Source of the DNA: Ardenticatenales bacterium
GTDB taxonomy: Bacteria; Chloroflexota; Anaerolineae; Promineifilales; Promineifilaceae
DNA: 64,000 bases
Direction of reading: 5' to 3'
NCBI GenBank assembly: GCA_020634515.1
Contig: JACKBL010000007.1
Location: forward strand, 124,001 to 188,000
The position numbers and the translations under genes were made by a program. Shown piece after piece: positions 8,545 through 16,800 of the stretch (positions within the stretch are counted from its first letter, which is position 1; each line of letters starts with the position of its first letter). The notes under the pieces were generated by a model. It made no database searches, had not been told where the DNA came from, and saw nothing but the letters and a program-made list of their open reading frames with translations.

Positions 8545-9057
8545 CTACTGTTTTTCACCCACCAGGACGATATTCGTCGGGGGAAAGGGCAGCGGCTCCA
8601 GTCCATTTTGGTCACGGCGGAACAGGGCCACCTTGCCTTGCCAGCGGTTTTGCATAATCCAGGGATTCGTGTAGACACGCGAACCTCTGGCGGGACCGTG
8701 TGGGTCCTCCACGATGCGGAAGCCCGCCCCGCGTAGCGCCTCCTTCCACTGCGCGAAATCCCAAAACGTAGATTCCTCGGTAACGGCTAAGGAACGGAAA
8801 TCAAATAAGACAACGAAGTTGGTTCCTTACCGTTCCTCAAAAAGACCAATCCGCCGGCGGCGTCGCCAGAATGTGGCGTGCGTAATCCAGTTGGAGGGTG
8901 GTATGCAGCAGATGGCGACCGGGAAAAGCAAATGTCATGAGGTGGGTTCCGTAATCTAGCCTGGCATGGTGAGCAAACTTGTAGCAAATGAAGGCTGCTT
9001 TGCGGAACAGGTCGCCATGCTTATAATCCCCCGAAGTAACTATTTTGACAATGTCAC
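8545..9057 (-). pseudogene. unidentified gene split by an F2 repeat insertion
   Basis: Read on the minus strand, an open stretch from about 9057 gives GDYKHGDLFRKAAFICY...LATPPADWSF and meets a stop at 8837-8839, exactly where an F2 repeat begins. Beyond the repeat (8781-8836) a second stretch resumes with TEESTFWDFAQWKEALRGAG and ends at 8545 (NIVLVGEKQ). Codon use in both parts looks coding. I infer one gene interrupted by the repeat and also truncated at its 5' end near the insertion-sequence border. The C-terminal part vaguely resembles the end of a small enzyme such as a methyltransferase, but I do not recognise the family. Confidence 0.55.
8781..8836. repeat. dispersed repeat family F2, copy b (inserted in a gene)
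   Basis: GGAACGG...CGAAGTTGGTTCCTTACCGTTCC. It matches the first half of copy a and interrupts the reading frame of the pseudogene at 8545-9057. Confidence 0.75.
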
Positions 9058-9116
9058 ATTACACAATTGAGAGCGATTCTGATAAAAATCGCCCATGACT
9101 AATGACCAAAAAGACA

Positions 9117-10636
9117 ATGTTACTTTAGTTTTCCGTAAATGGGGTTTGAATTTTGGTGCTTCAAACCCGAAATCAGGCCTTTGCGAGCCGGATAGCTTCG
9201 TATCCAGGCGGCAAATGTGCCGTAACCGAAGCCTTCTTAGAAAGTTGGTTGGAAAGTGGCAGACCAACTTTTTTTAAATGCTTCATCAGGCGTCCATACG
9301 TCGGTTTGGCAGCTCTGTCCCAGAAGCCAGTCCGGATTGGCGGTAGGGTCGCCGCCAGATATTTCAATAGCGACCCGAAAATCATGGTCAGCGCCGGCAA
9401 GCGCGTGAGCGCGGTCGGGTGGTGGACATAATGCCGACCGCCGCCACCAGACAAAATGTACTTGCCCGTTTGCGGAACTCCTTCTATCGGCCAGCGTTCT
9501 GGGTAAATCGCCTGCATGGAGGCCGCGGTCAGTTCCAACACAGGTGTACCCAGCAGCAGCGGGTCTTCGAAATCGGGGTGGTGAATGGCGACAACCTGGA
9601 GCGGCGTGTGTCGCAATTTGCGCTTACGCTTTTCGTCTTCAACCCGATCTAGATGACGCTCCAGGAAGTAGACGGGGGACCAGACCTCAACCTTTATCTC
9701 AACGCTATCCTCAGCAACAAGCGTGTGCGTTTGCGTTGGTTGAGACGCTGGCAGGAGATTGTCCCCATGTTTTCGCGCCAATGGGCGCACCACTTCAGCC
9801 TGGTGGCGGCTGGGCGTTGGCCCCTTCTTGGAGGTTCGCGGCGGTATCTTGCCTGCTGTTTTGCCGAAGGTGCAGTTCTTGGCTAGCCGTACCACACAGT
9901 TATTCACCCCATGCCTAACCGCATCTACCAATGAAAATCCAGCATCAAAGAGGGCCAGGTCCGTCTCCGTCAGCTTTTTGCCGACCTGCTTGTACACCTT
10001 TTCCATCTCCGCGGATGGCGCGTTTTGACTCGTATCACCGCAGACCAGTAGTTCCAGGATGGCGACCCGTTGTTCTCCAACACGCCCTGTTGTCCCCATC
10101 ATGCCAAATGGCACACCGGGCACCGCTTTGTGGGCATCTGAATCATACGTTTTGCTCTTCAGCCCTTTCACTCGTGCCCTTTTGTATGCCGTCATATCGA
10201 CGGGTTTCAGCTGGTACCCTTGAATCACCGTTGCCTGCCATTGACCAGCCGCGTCTACTTGCTTTTTCAACTCGTCGAGCAACTCCGCCAGATTGAACTG
10301 ACCGTACGTGATCGCTTTGGCTGCCCGACGACTCCTTGCGGCTCGTTCTGCCTCATCATCAATGAATGCGCTCAAATACTGGTCGACCGCGGGCATGATG
10401 CCACCGCCTGATTCGACAAAGTATCCGCTGTACATCGCGCTGATGACATCACAGATTCCTAAATCGGTTCCTTTCGGCAGCGTGGCAACCATTTGCTCAA
10501 TTGCTTGTTGCACCTGATAATGGATAGCTGTGGGCGTGTTGGTGTTGGTGTTTGTTTTCACATACTAATCATCCATCAACACGCCCCTTTTTGCACCCCC
10601 TGTTTTCTCTCAGTTAGGGAAAACCAAAGTGACTTA
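9117..10636 (-). mobile_element. IS-like element with YREK transposase
   Basis: The ends carry an imperfect inverted repeat of about 22 bases. The left end 9117-9138 (ATGTTACTTTAGTTTTCC...) is complementary to the right end 10614-10636 (...GGAAAACCAAAGTGACTTA), with about five mismatches. The element encloses one transposase gene. No target duplication is obvious. Confidence 0.6.
9173..10561 (-). CDS. DDE transposase (IS4-like, YREK motif)
   Basis: 462 residues. Seen features: a first catalytic Asp in LALFDAGF (about residue 217), a basic middle region, and near the C-terminus the signature YPERWPIE followed by a Lys six residues on (Y-x2-R-x3-E-x6-K), typical of IS4-type transposases. The N-terminus (MKTNTNTNTPT) is encoded by an unusual AC-rich run. 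The frame is intact, so the element could be active. It lies inside inverted repeats at 9117 and 10614 and reads away from the older transposase remnants beside it. Confidence 0.8.
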   Translation of the reverse strand: MKTNTNTNTPTAIHYQVQQAIEQMVATLPKGTDLGICDVISAMYSGYFVESGGGIMPAVDQYLSAFIDDEAERAARSRRAAKAITYGQFNLAELLDELKKQVDAAGQWQATVIQGYQLKPVDMTAYKRARVKGLKSKTYDSDAHKAVPGVPFGMMGTTGRVGEQRVAILELLVCGDTSQNAPSAEMEKVYKQVGKKLTETDLALFDAGFSLVDAVRHGVNNCVVRLAKNCTFGKTAGKIPPRTSKKGPTPSRHQAEVVRPLARKHGDNLLPASQPTQTHTLVAEDSVEIKVEVWSPVYFLERHLDRVEDEKRKRKLRHTPLQVVAIHHPDFEDPLLLGTPVLELTAASMQAIYPERWPIEGVPQTGKYILSGGGGRHYVHHPTALTRLPALTMIFGSLLKYLAATLPPIRTGFWDRAAKPTYGRLMKHLKKVGLPLSNQLSKKASVTAHLPPGYEAIRLAKA

Positions 10637-10806
10637 GAGAATCTAAGGCTAGGGAGAGGGTTGATTGGTCGGCAAAGCCTTCCCAACCGCCAGCTTTGGC
10701 TAAAGGGATGCCACCTCGGAGTTTGGTATTGACCTCAAAAATGGTGTCACATCCACTCAAAATGCTCACCAACACCTGTCCCAGCTTATCGGTTAGGGAA
10801 AAGTGG
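10614..10806 (-). pseudogene. N-terminal fragment of a second transposase, inverted
   Basis: Minus-strand translation gives LTDKLGQVLVSILSGCDT, then EVNTKLRGGIPLAKAGGWEGF and QSTLSLALDSLS, then a stop. This is the usual N-terminal domain of a DDE_Tnp_1-type transposase (about 55 residues). The expected continuation is found on the opposite strand from 10816, so this piece appears to have been inverted. TTAGGGAAAA occurs at both edges (10614 and about 10793). Confidence 0.6.
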
Positions 10807-10815
10807 ACAAGTCAA

Positions 10816-11786
10816 ATGAACATTGAGCAATTGAGAGATGCCACTACACAAATAGAGCAAAGATATGGCAAAACGCCAAGACATGATTGGCGTGGATTTC
10901 TCTGGCTTGACTACGATCTGAGCGGTCTGATATGTAGCCAGCAGGCTGAAGGAAGCGAAAGAGGCTATTTTAGCGGTAAAAAAACGCTACAGGACGACAA
11001 TTGGCTCGTGTTAGTGCTGTAGATCACCAAGAAACCATCTGGTCACAACTCTTTGCAGGTAATCAGCATACTGTTAATTGTCTGCCAAATGCAATGGAAG
11101 GTGTGCAAAGTTCATTAGACTTAGACCAAAAGCAACGTAATCGCACCGTTTGGCGTTTTGATGGTGGCGGTGGCAGCGAAGATAACTTCCGACTTTTGCT
11201 AGGGCAAGGTTATCATGTCCACGCCAAAGGGCTTTCCAGCAGTCGGGCGGCTGCCCTAGCCAAGCAAGTTACCCGATGGGATTCCTACGATAATATCTGG
11301 CTTGGCGAGGTAAAAACCAATTTTGATTGGGGACGCCCCATACGAGTTTTTGTGCAACGTCGATTAAAAAAGGACAAGATTTTGCACAGTTATTTCGTTA
11401 GCACCTTGACTTTGCCCTCCAAAAAGCAGTTTTTGTTCCTTTATCAGGAGCGTGGCGGTGCAGAAGTAGAGCAATTTCGCCAAGATAAGAGTGGTTTGGC
11501 AATGGCAGTCCGCCGAAAAGCATCCTTCAATGGACAAACTGCTTACATTTTGTTGACGGATTTAGCCCATCATTTGCTTGCCGATTTCAAACGACACGCT
11601 CTGATTGGGTCACGATTTGAAACGTATGGGTTGAAGCGAATTGTGCGCGACCTTCTTTGTGTACCTGGTACACTTATATTTGATGAGCAAGGAAAACTCG
11701 TTTATGTTAAGTTGCTAAGTCAAATGAAAATTTCAACTGATCTGTTAATTTGTTTGGAAAGATACTATTTTGAGCGTTTTTCCTGA
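10816..11786 (+). pseudogene. C-terminal part of the second transposase, frameshifted
   Basis: From ATG 10816 the frame reads MNIEQLRDATTQIEQRYGK, then WLDYDLSGLICSQQAEG (first catalytic Asp region) and GYFSGKK before running out of frame to a stop at 11022. The other frame, to 11786, continues with GRQLARVSAVDHQETIW and a full DDE C-terminal half ending in CLERYYFERFS. The two join by a -1 shift at a run of seven A residues (about 10979-10985), giving GYFSGKKNATGRQLARV. This is either a programmed slip site or a simple mutation. Codon use is AT-richer than the host genes. Confidence 0.65.
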
Positions 11787-11864
11787 GTTGAAACCGCTCC
11801 AGTTTGAATGAAAAAGTTAAAACCCGCCGACTTTGTACAAAAATAAGGAATCAGACTGAAGAAT

Positions 11865-12254
11865 TTAGTGTTCTATAAAATAAACAAGCAGATAACCTAC
11901 AGGAATCATTATTGCAGATATTCTTGCAAAATCTATCACGATTAGTGCCTTATCAAGCGTTGTTGATCCTGAATGGCGGAATATCATTTTGTATGATAAA
12001 TAGGTTACAAGCAAACTTGGAATGGCTAGACAAATGCCTATAGTGCGAGCCTGTAAGGGAGCTACCATATAAACAGCAAGTACAGTCAAAAGCAATCCAT
12101 AAAAAAGTACGGGTACTAACTTGAGTATCAACGGATTATTTTTTATTGATTGAGGATACCCCCACTTTTTCACTATTGGATAGTGAAAAGCAACGACAAA
12201 TATCCATGTGAGAAGAGGCAAATTAGTTATGACCAAGATTGATAACGTACTCAT
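11865..12254 (-). CDS. four-helix membrane protein, candidate immunity protein for the orphan Rhs tip
   Basis: 129 residues with four hydrophobic segments (about 5-25, 45-66, 71-92, 106-126) and few charged loops. The start codon overlaps the stop of the orphan Rhs tip gene (ATGA), a pattern of translational coupling common in toxin-immunity pairs. The gene is AT-rich compared with its surroundings. No family is recognised; the immunity role is inferred only from position and from the matching arrangement at 13414. Confidence 0.6.
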   Translation of the reverse strand: MSTLSILVITNLPLLTWIFVVAFHYPIVKKWGYPQSIKNNPLILKLVPVLFYGLLLTVLAVYMVAPLQARTIGICLAIPSLLVTYLSYKMIFRHSGSTTLDKALIVIDFARISAIMIPVGYLLVYFIEH

Positions 12255-13459
12255 TCGTAAATTCCCTCAGGAGCGGTAATATGAAAATGGCGTGGAGCCT
12301 TATATTCTAATTGCCCTAATACATTCATCTCAGGAAGCAAAATTGTGGGGTACACATCAAAAAGTGTTTTATCTGGTGTAAGTACATCCCACATAGCAGC
12401 TGCCGTGCCAATTATTGTAGACCCACTTCCGACAATAGCAGTTCCTGTGGCGAAAGCACCTGCACATCCGACTGAGATTATACAACCTGTTACTAACGCA
12501 CCCCCTCCAACTATACCAACACCTGCTAGCCCAGCTTCCCAGGTTAATGTATTAACATATGTTGACGGAATATAGTAGGGTGTTCCATCTGAACCACTCA
12601 TTGTCGGCAGATTCTCCCAGTTATCAAAGTATAGATCTTCCAGCTCACGAGCTTCGGGGGTATGATCATTTAGCCATCCGATGTTTGAAGCATAAACTTG
12701 TTGTCCTTCTCGATTCCCATTTAAGCCGTAAAACCCACCTATATATACCTCTGATCCTGCTTCATTTGCCTCAAACAATACTAACATTGCTTCGCCACTT
12801 TCATAAGTGAAAACATCGCCAAACATTACATCTTCATCAAAAAGCCAATATACAAGTTCCTCAGAGTACCCAGCCTCTATCATCTCTTGCTCATTTTGAT
12901 ATTCTCCAAAATATGCGTTAATTTCATCGACTGAAAGATGTCCAGTTGGATCAGAATACTTGACAGGATTGTTATATCCGTATGAGTAGCGATTAAAGCT
13001 TTGGGGAATGCCGGCATCCGGCACAATCGTATCCGCATTCACAAATCGCCCCACGCCGGGCAGGTAGTAGCGGGCGTTGTAATAGATGAGGCCGAGGCCG
13101 TCGTTGTGCTTCTGGCCGGTGAAGCCGCGGTCGGTATAGGTTTGGGTGGGTGCGATGCGGTAGTCGCCGAAGGGGAGGTAGCGGGCGGTGCTGCTGGCAA
13201 CTACGCCTCCCCCACCGTTATAGCTCATGATACTGGTACTGCCTAAATGGTCCGTGTGCAGGTGCAAGGTGTTGGTGGGGCCACCCTCGACCACCTGTCG
13301 CACGGCAATGGCCTGCCCGCCGAGGAAGTAGACGCTGCGTTGGGTGATGGGGTATTCGGTTTGGTGCGTGCGCTTTGTCAATACGTGCATGCCATTTCGG
13401 AATGACACCTGTCCTATTTGAAATACCTGATTGATGACCAAAACATAGCCGCAAACCAC
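12251..13459 (-). CDS. orphan Rhs tip: core end plus alternative C-terminal toxin-like domain
   Basis: Up to 402 residues. After a short unrelated start, residues about 36-165 are nearly identical to the end of the Rhs core of the large gene upstream (ITQRSVYFLGGQAIAVRQ... to DPTGH), and then the sequence changes completely. The variable tip (about 235 residues) is acidic, AT-rich, and has a Gly/Ala-rich hydrophobic stretch (GLAGVGIVGGGALVTG onwards) that could insert into membranes. No good ribosome site precedes GTG 13459; ATG 13390 is an alternative, or the cassette is a silent recombination donor. A second membrane protein follows directly. Confidence 0.65.
   Translation of the reverse strand: MVCGYVLVINQVFQIGQVSFRNGMHVLTKRTHQTEYPITQRSVYFLGGQAIAVRQVVEGGPTNTLHLHTDHLGSTSIMSYNGGGGVVASSTARYLPFGDYRIAPTQTYTDRGFTGQKHNDGLGLIYYNARYYLPGVGRFVNADTIVPDAGIPQSFNRYSYGYNNPVKYSDPTGHLSVDEINAYFGEYQNEQEMIEAGYSEELVYWLFDEDVMFGDVFTYESGEAMLVLFEANEAGSEVYIGGFYGLNGNREGQQVYASNIGWLNDHTPEARELEDLYFDNWENLPTMSGSDGTPYYIPSTYVNTLTWEAGLAGVGIVGGGALVTGCIISVGCAGAFATGTAIVGSGSTIIGTAAAMWDVLTPDKTLFDVYPTILLPEMNVLGQLEYKAPRHFHITAPEGIYE
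13034..13354. repeat. Rhs core-end direct repeat, copy 2
   Basis: About 320 bases here match 14579-14912 almost base for base (same strand), differing at scattered positions such as GTATAGG against GTGTAGG. Homology starts at codons for ITQRSVYF and ends near the Asn-Ala-Asp codons before the variable tips. It is long enough for homologous exchange of tips. Confidence 0.85.
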
Positions 13460-13785
13460 AACGGCAAAATAACAATGACAACGGCACTAAGAATAATATC
13501 TTTTTGCAGCAAAAGTGAGCCAACAAATGATGAACCAACTATAAGTATGAGAAACCCATACAATCCATACTTCTTCCATTTGAGAGTCAAATAGACAAAC
13601 ACTGCAATTAGGGACGAGAGTAGAAAGCCAATGGAAACGACTAGCAAATCGGCATCATATGTGTTTTGTATGATGGCTGCCAACAATATGAACAATCTTT
13701 CGCCAGCTTGATAAATACTACTTAAAAGAATCAAGCACAGAAATATGCTTAGCAAAATCGGCCGACTTGGGTCTTCTTGAACCAT
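13414..13785 (-). CDS. four-helix membrane protein, candidate immunity protein for the main Rhs toxin
   Basis: 123 residues from ATG 13785, which has GGAGGTG just upstream; the earlier ATG at 13800 is part of that ribosome site. Four hydrophobic segments span most of the protein (about 10-29, 39-61, 70-90, 93-116). It starts 28 bases after the stop of the large Rhs gene and is AT-rich like the adjacent toxin-like tip. Family unknown. A membrane immunity protein would fit a toxin that acts in the membrane; this is inference from position. Confidence 0.6.
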   Translation of the reverse strand: MVQEDPSRPILLSIFLCLILLSSIYQAGERLFILLAAIIQNTYDADLLVVSIGFLLSSLIAVFVYLTLKWKKYGLYGFLILIVGSSFVGSLLLQKDIILSAVVIVILPLWFAAMFWSSIRYFK

Positions 13786-13813
13786 AGAATCACCTCCCAT
13801 TCTATTCTTCGGG

Positions 13814-16800
13814 TCAGGGGGCTAAATCTAACGTAGACGTTAGAGATACACCTGGTATCTGCCAAATCATGGTATTTCCGGTGATAGCTGTTCCGTCTGG
13901 TCGTGTTATCCAATAGCGGCCTATCATCACAGATATTTGAACATTTAATTCACCAATAATGGGCAGGGGAATTGTAACGCCGATTCCCATCCCCAAATCT
14001 ACTTGTCTGATAATTGTAGTCTCTCCGTTTTGTTGAACCTTCTTATTCTCATAACCTATGCAACCAATAGCACACGCTGCAAATCCTGGCGGTTCGACAG
14101 GCTGTAGTTCGGGTCCCTCTACAATTTCACCGGCCCAAGGCCCAAAACTATACTCAGTATGCGTAGTGAGATGTTCTTGTTCCCAGCATGGTTGCCAGTA
14201 CTGACACGGACGATATTGCGTCTGCTGATTACATGGATAATAGCCATTATTGTCACCGCACATCGAGGGAGCATTATTCTCACAACTAAAATCATGCCCA
14301 CAGTTCTCAAAGCGGTCAAAGATATCAATAATCCGCATGTCCCTGTATTTGTAATTCTTTCCATCTCCAATTAATTCTATTAGTTGATCCAAGCTGTAAC
14401 CATTCAATAGGAACTGATTGACTAAAGACTGGTACTGTTGCCAACATCCGTAATCGTAGTATTCATCGTATGGGTCAACTCCGCAATGCCCACTCGGATC
14501 AACAAAAGCTAAAGGATTATTGTAAGTATACGCATAGCGATTGAATGATTGTGGGTTCGTTGGATTGGGGATAAAAGCATCCGCATTCACAAACCGCCCC
14601 ACGCCGGGCAGGTAGTAGCGGGCGTTGTAATAGATGAGGCCGAGGCCGTCGTTGTGCTTCTGGCCGGTGAAGCCGCGGTCGGTGTAGGTTTGGGTGGGTG
14701 CGGTGCGGTAGTCGCCGAAGGGGAGGTAGCGGGCGGTGCTGCCGGCAACTACGCCCCCCCCACCACTATAGCTCATGATACTGGTACTACCCAAATGGTC
14801 CGTGTGCAGGTGCAAGGTGTTGCTGGGTCCACCCTCGACCACCTGTCGCACGGCAATGGCCTGCCCGCCGAGGAAGTAGACGCTGCGTTGGGTGATGGCG
14901 TAGCCGGTTTGGATGCCGCCGTCGTTGCCGTCGGGCGCTTGTGGGCTTTGTGGCGTGGGGGTGGGGGCGTCCTGGTAGGTAAAGGACCAGGCGTCGGGCC
15001 AGGGGCCAGTCTGGATGCAATCCTCATCCTGGCAGGTACGCACGCGCCAGGAATAGCTGTCCGGCAGTAGCAGTAGCCAGCCGGTGTCGAGCTGCTCGGC
15101 GGCAACGATAACGATGATGGGGGACTGGTTCTGCCCCGTTATTTCCACCTGGTACCAGCCGCCGCTGAGGGGGCCGTTGCCGCCGCCGCCGGGGGTGCAA
15201 GGGTCGGTCCACAGGAGGGTGGGCGGTTCGTTTTGGGTGGAGCCGTCGGGCGGCTCTTGCAGGGCGGTGGGGCATTCGAAGGGGGTGGGGCTGGGGGCGA
15301 TGGTCCCCCCGCCGGGCGTGGGGGTAGGGGCGGGGGGTGTGGTGGTGGGCTGGTAGAGATACCAGAAAGTGAAGGGGGCGGACCAATCACTGTCGCTGCT
15401 GCAATCTAGCGTGTAGCACGCTTTCACGTTCCAACTATAGCCGCCACCGGGGATGAGGTTGAGCCAGGGGGCGGTGGTGCTTGTCTCCGCGGTGGGGATG
15501 GTGATGCCTTGTAGGGGCAGGCCGTCGCCGCGAATGTTGAGGGAATAGCGGACGGCATCGGCGCAGGGTTGCCATGTAAAGGTTTTGTTGAGGGCGATGC
15601 CGGCATCGGGGGGAGAGATGAGCGATGGTGGACAGGTGGGAAGAGGTGTAGCGGTGGCGCTGGGGGTCGCGGTTGGCTCGGGGGTGACGGTTCCGGGGGG
15701 AATGGGAGTGCGCGTCGATGTGGGGGTAGGCGTGGCAGAGGCCGTGGGAATGGCTGTCGGCGTGTGCGTGGGTGTAGCCGTGGGCGTGTGGGTGGGCGGC
15801 GGAGTATGGGTGGGGGTGTTGGTTGGTGTACGGGTAGGGGTGTTGGTCGGCGTGGGGGTAGGGGTACGCGTGGGGGTGTTGGTGGCGGTGGGGGTTGGCG
15901 TGGGGGGAATGGGGACGTGTTCCTCTTCGAATTGCGGAAAAGGGAAGTAAACGATACGTCCGTCGGGATGGATTGTTTTCACGCGCTGGCCGTTTGCATC
16001 ATAGGCGAAGTCGGTTGTCTGTCCACCAGTAGTGACGCTGATGAGGCGGTTTTCAATGTCAAAGACCTGAGTGTAGTTGCCGCTGTCGTCGTGGCGACTG
16101 GTCATGTTGCCGTTGGCATTGTAGCTGAAGGTGTCGCTGCCGGCATTTGTCACCGCATGTACGTGGTTAGGGTCGTTGTAAGCGTAAGCGCGCCCATCGT
16201 AGTTGACCATGTTCCCTAACAAATCGTAAGCATAAGTATGGTCATAGTTGGCAACGCCCCCTGTTGCCTGGGCCGCGACAAGGCGGTTAAAGGCATCGTA
16301 GGCAAACGTCTGCGCATCCACACCGCTGTTGCTGTCGGTATCCAGTTCCAGAATGTTCCCCAAAGCATCGTAAGCATAGCCGAAATCGGGAAAAGCATCG
16401 CTATCTCCGCCATGTTGGATGGTGTGCAGGCGGTAGTTGTTGACACCGCCATAATAGGTGAAGGCGGTGTCAATGCCGTTGTTCCGATCAATCCGCGTCA
16501 GTTGACCACGGTGGTTGTAGACCATACCGGTGACCAGAGGTTCCCCATTGACGTGCAGGGTTTCGGGATAAAGATGGTCGTAAGCATACGTGACAACATC
16601 TCCATTAGGGTAGGTTGTCTGGGTAGGACGATCAAGGTGATCGTAGGTAGTACTCATGACGTAAGTCAGTCCATCCAGCGTCCGACTCTGCGATAGGAGG
16701 CGACCGCCGTAATCGTAGTTGAAAATATCCTGGATGGTAACACCCTCGGAAGCAGCCGTGACGGTTTGTACTTGACCAAGACCAGGACCGCTGCCGTAGT

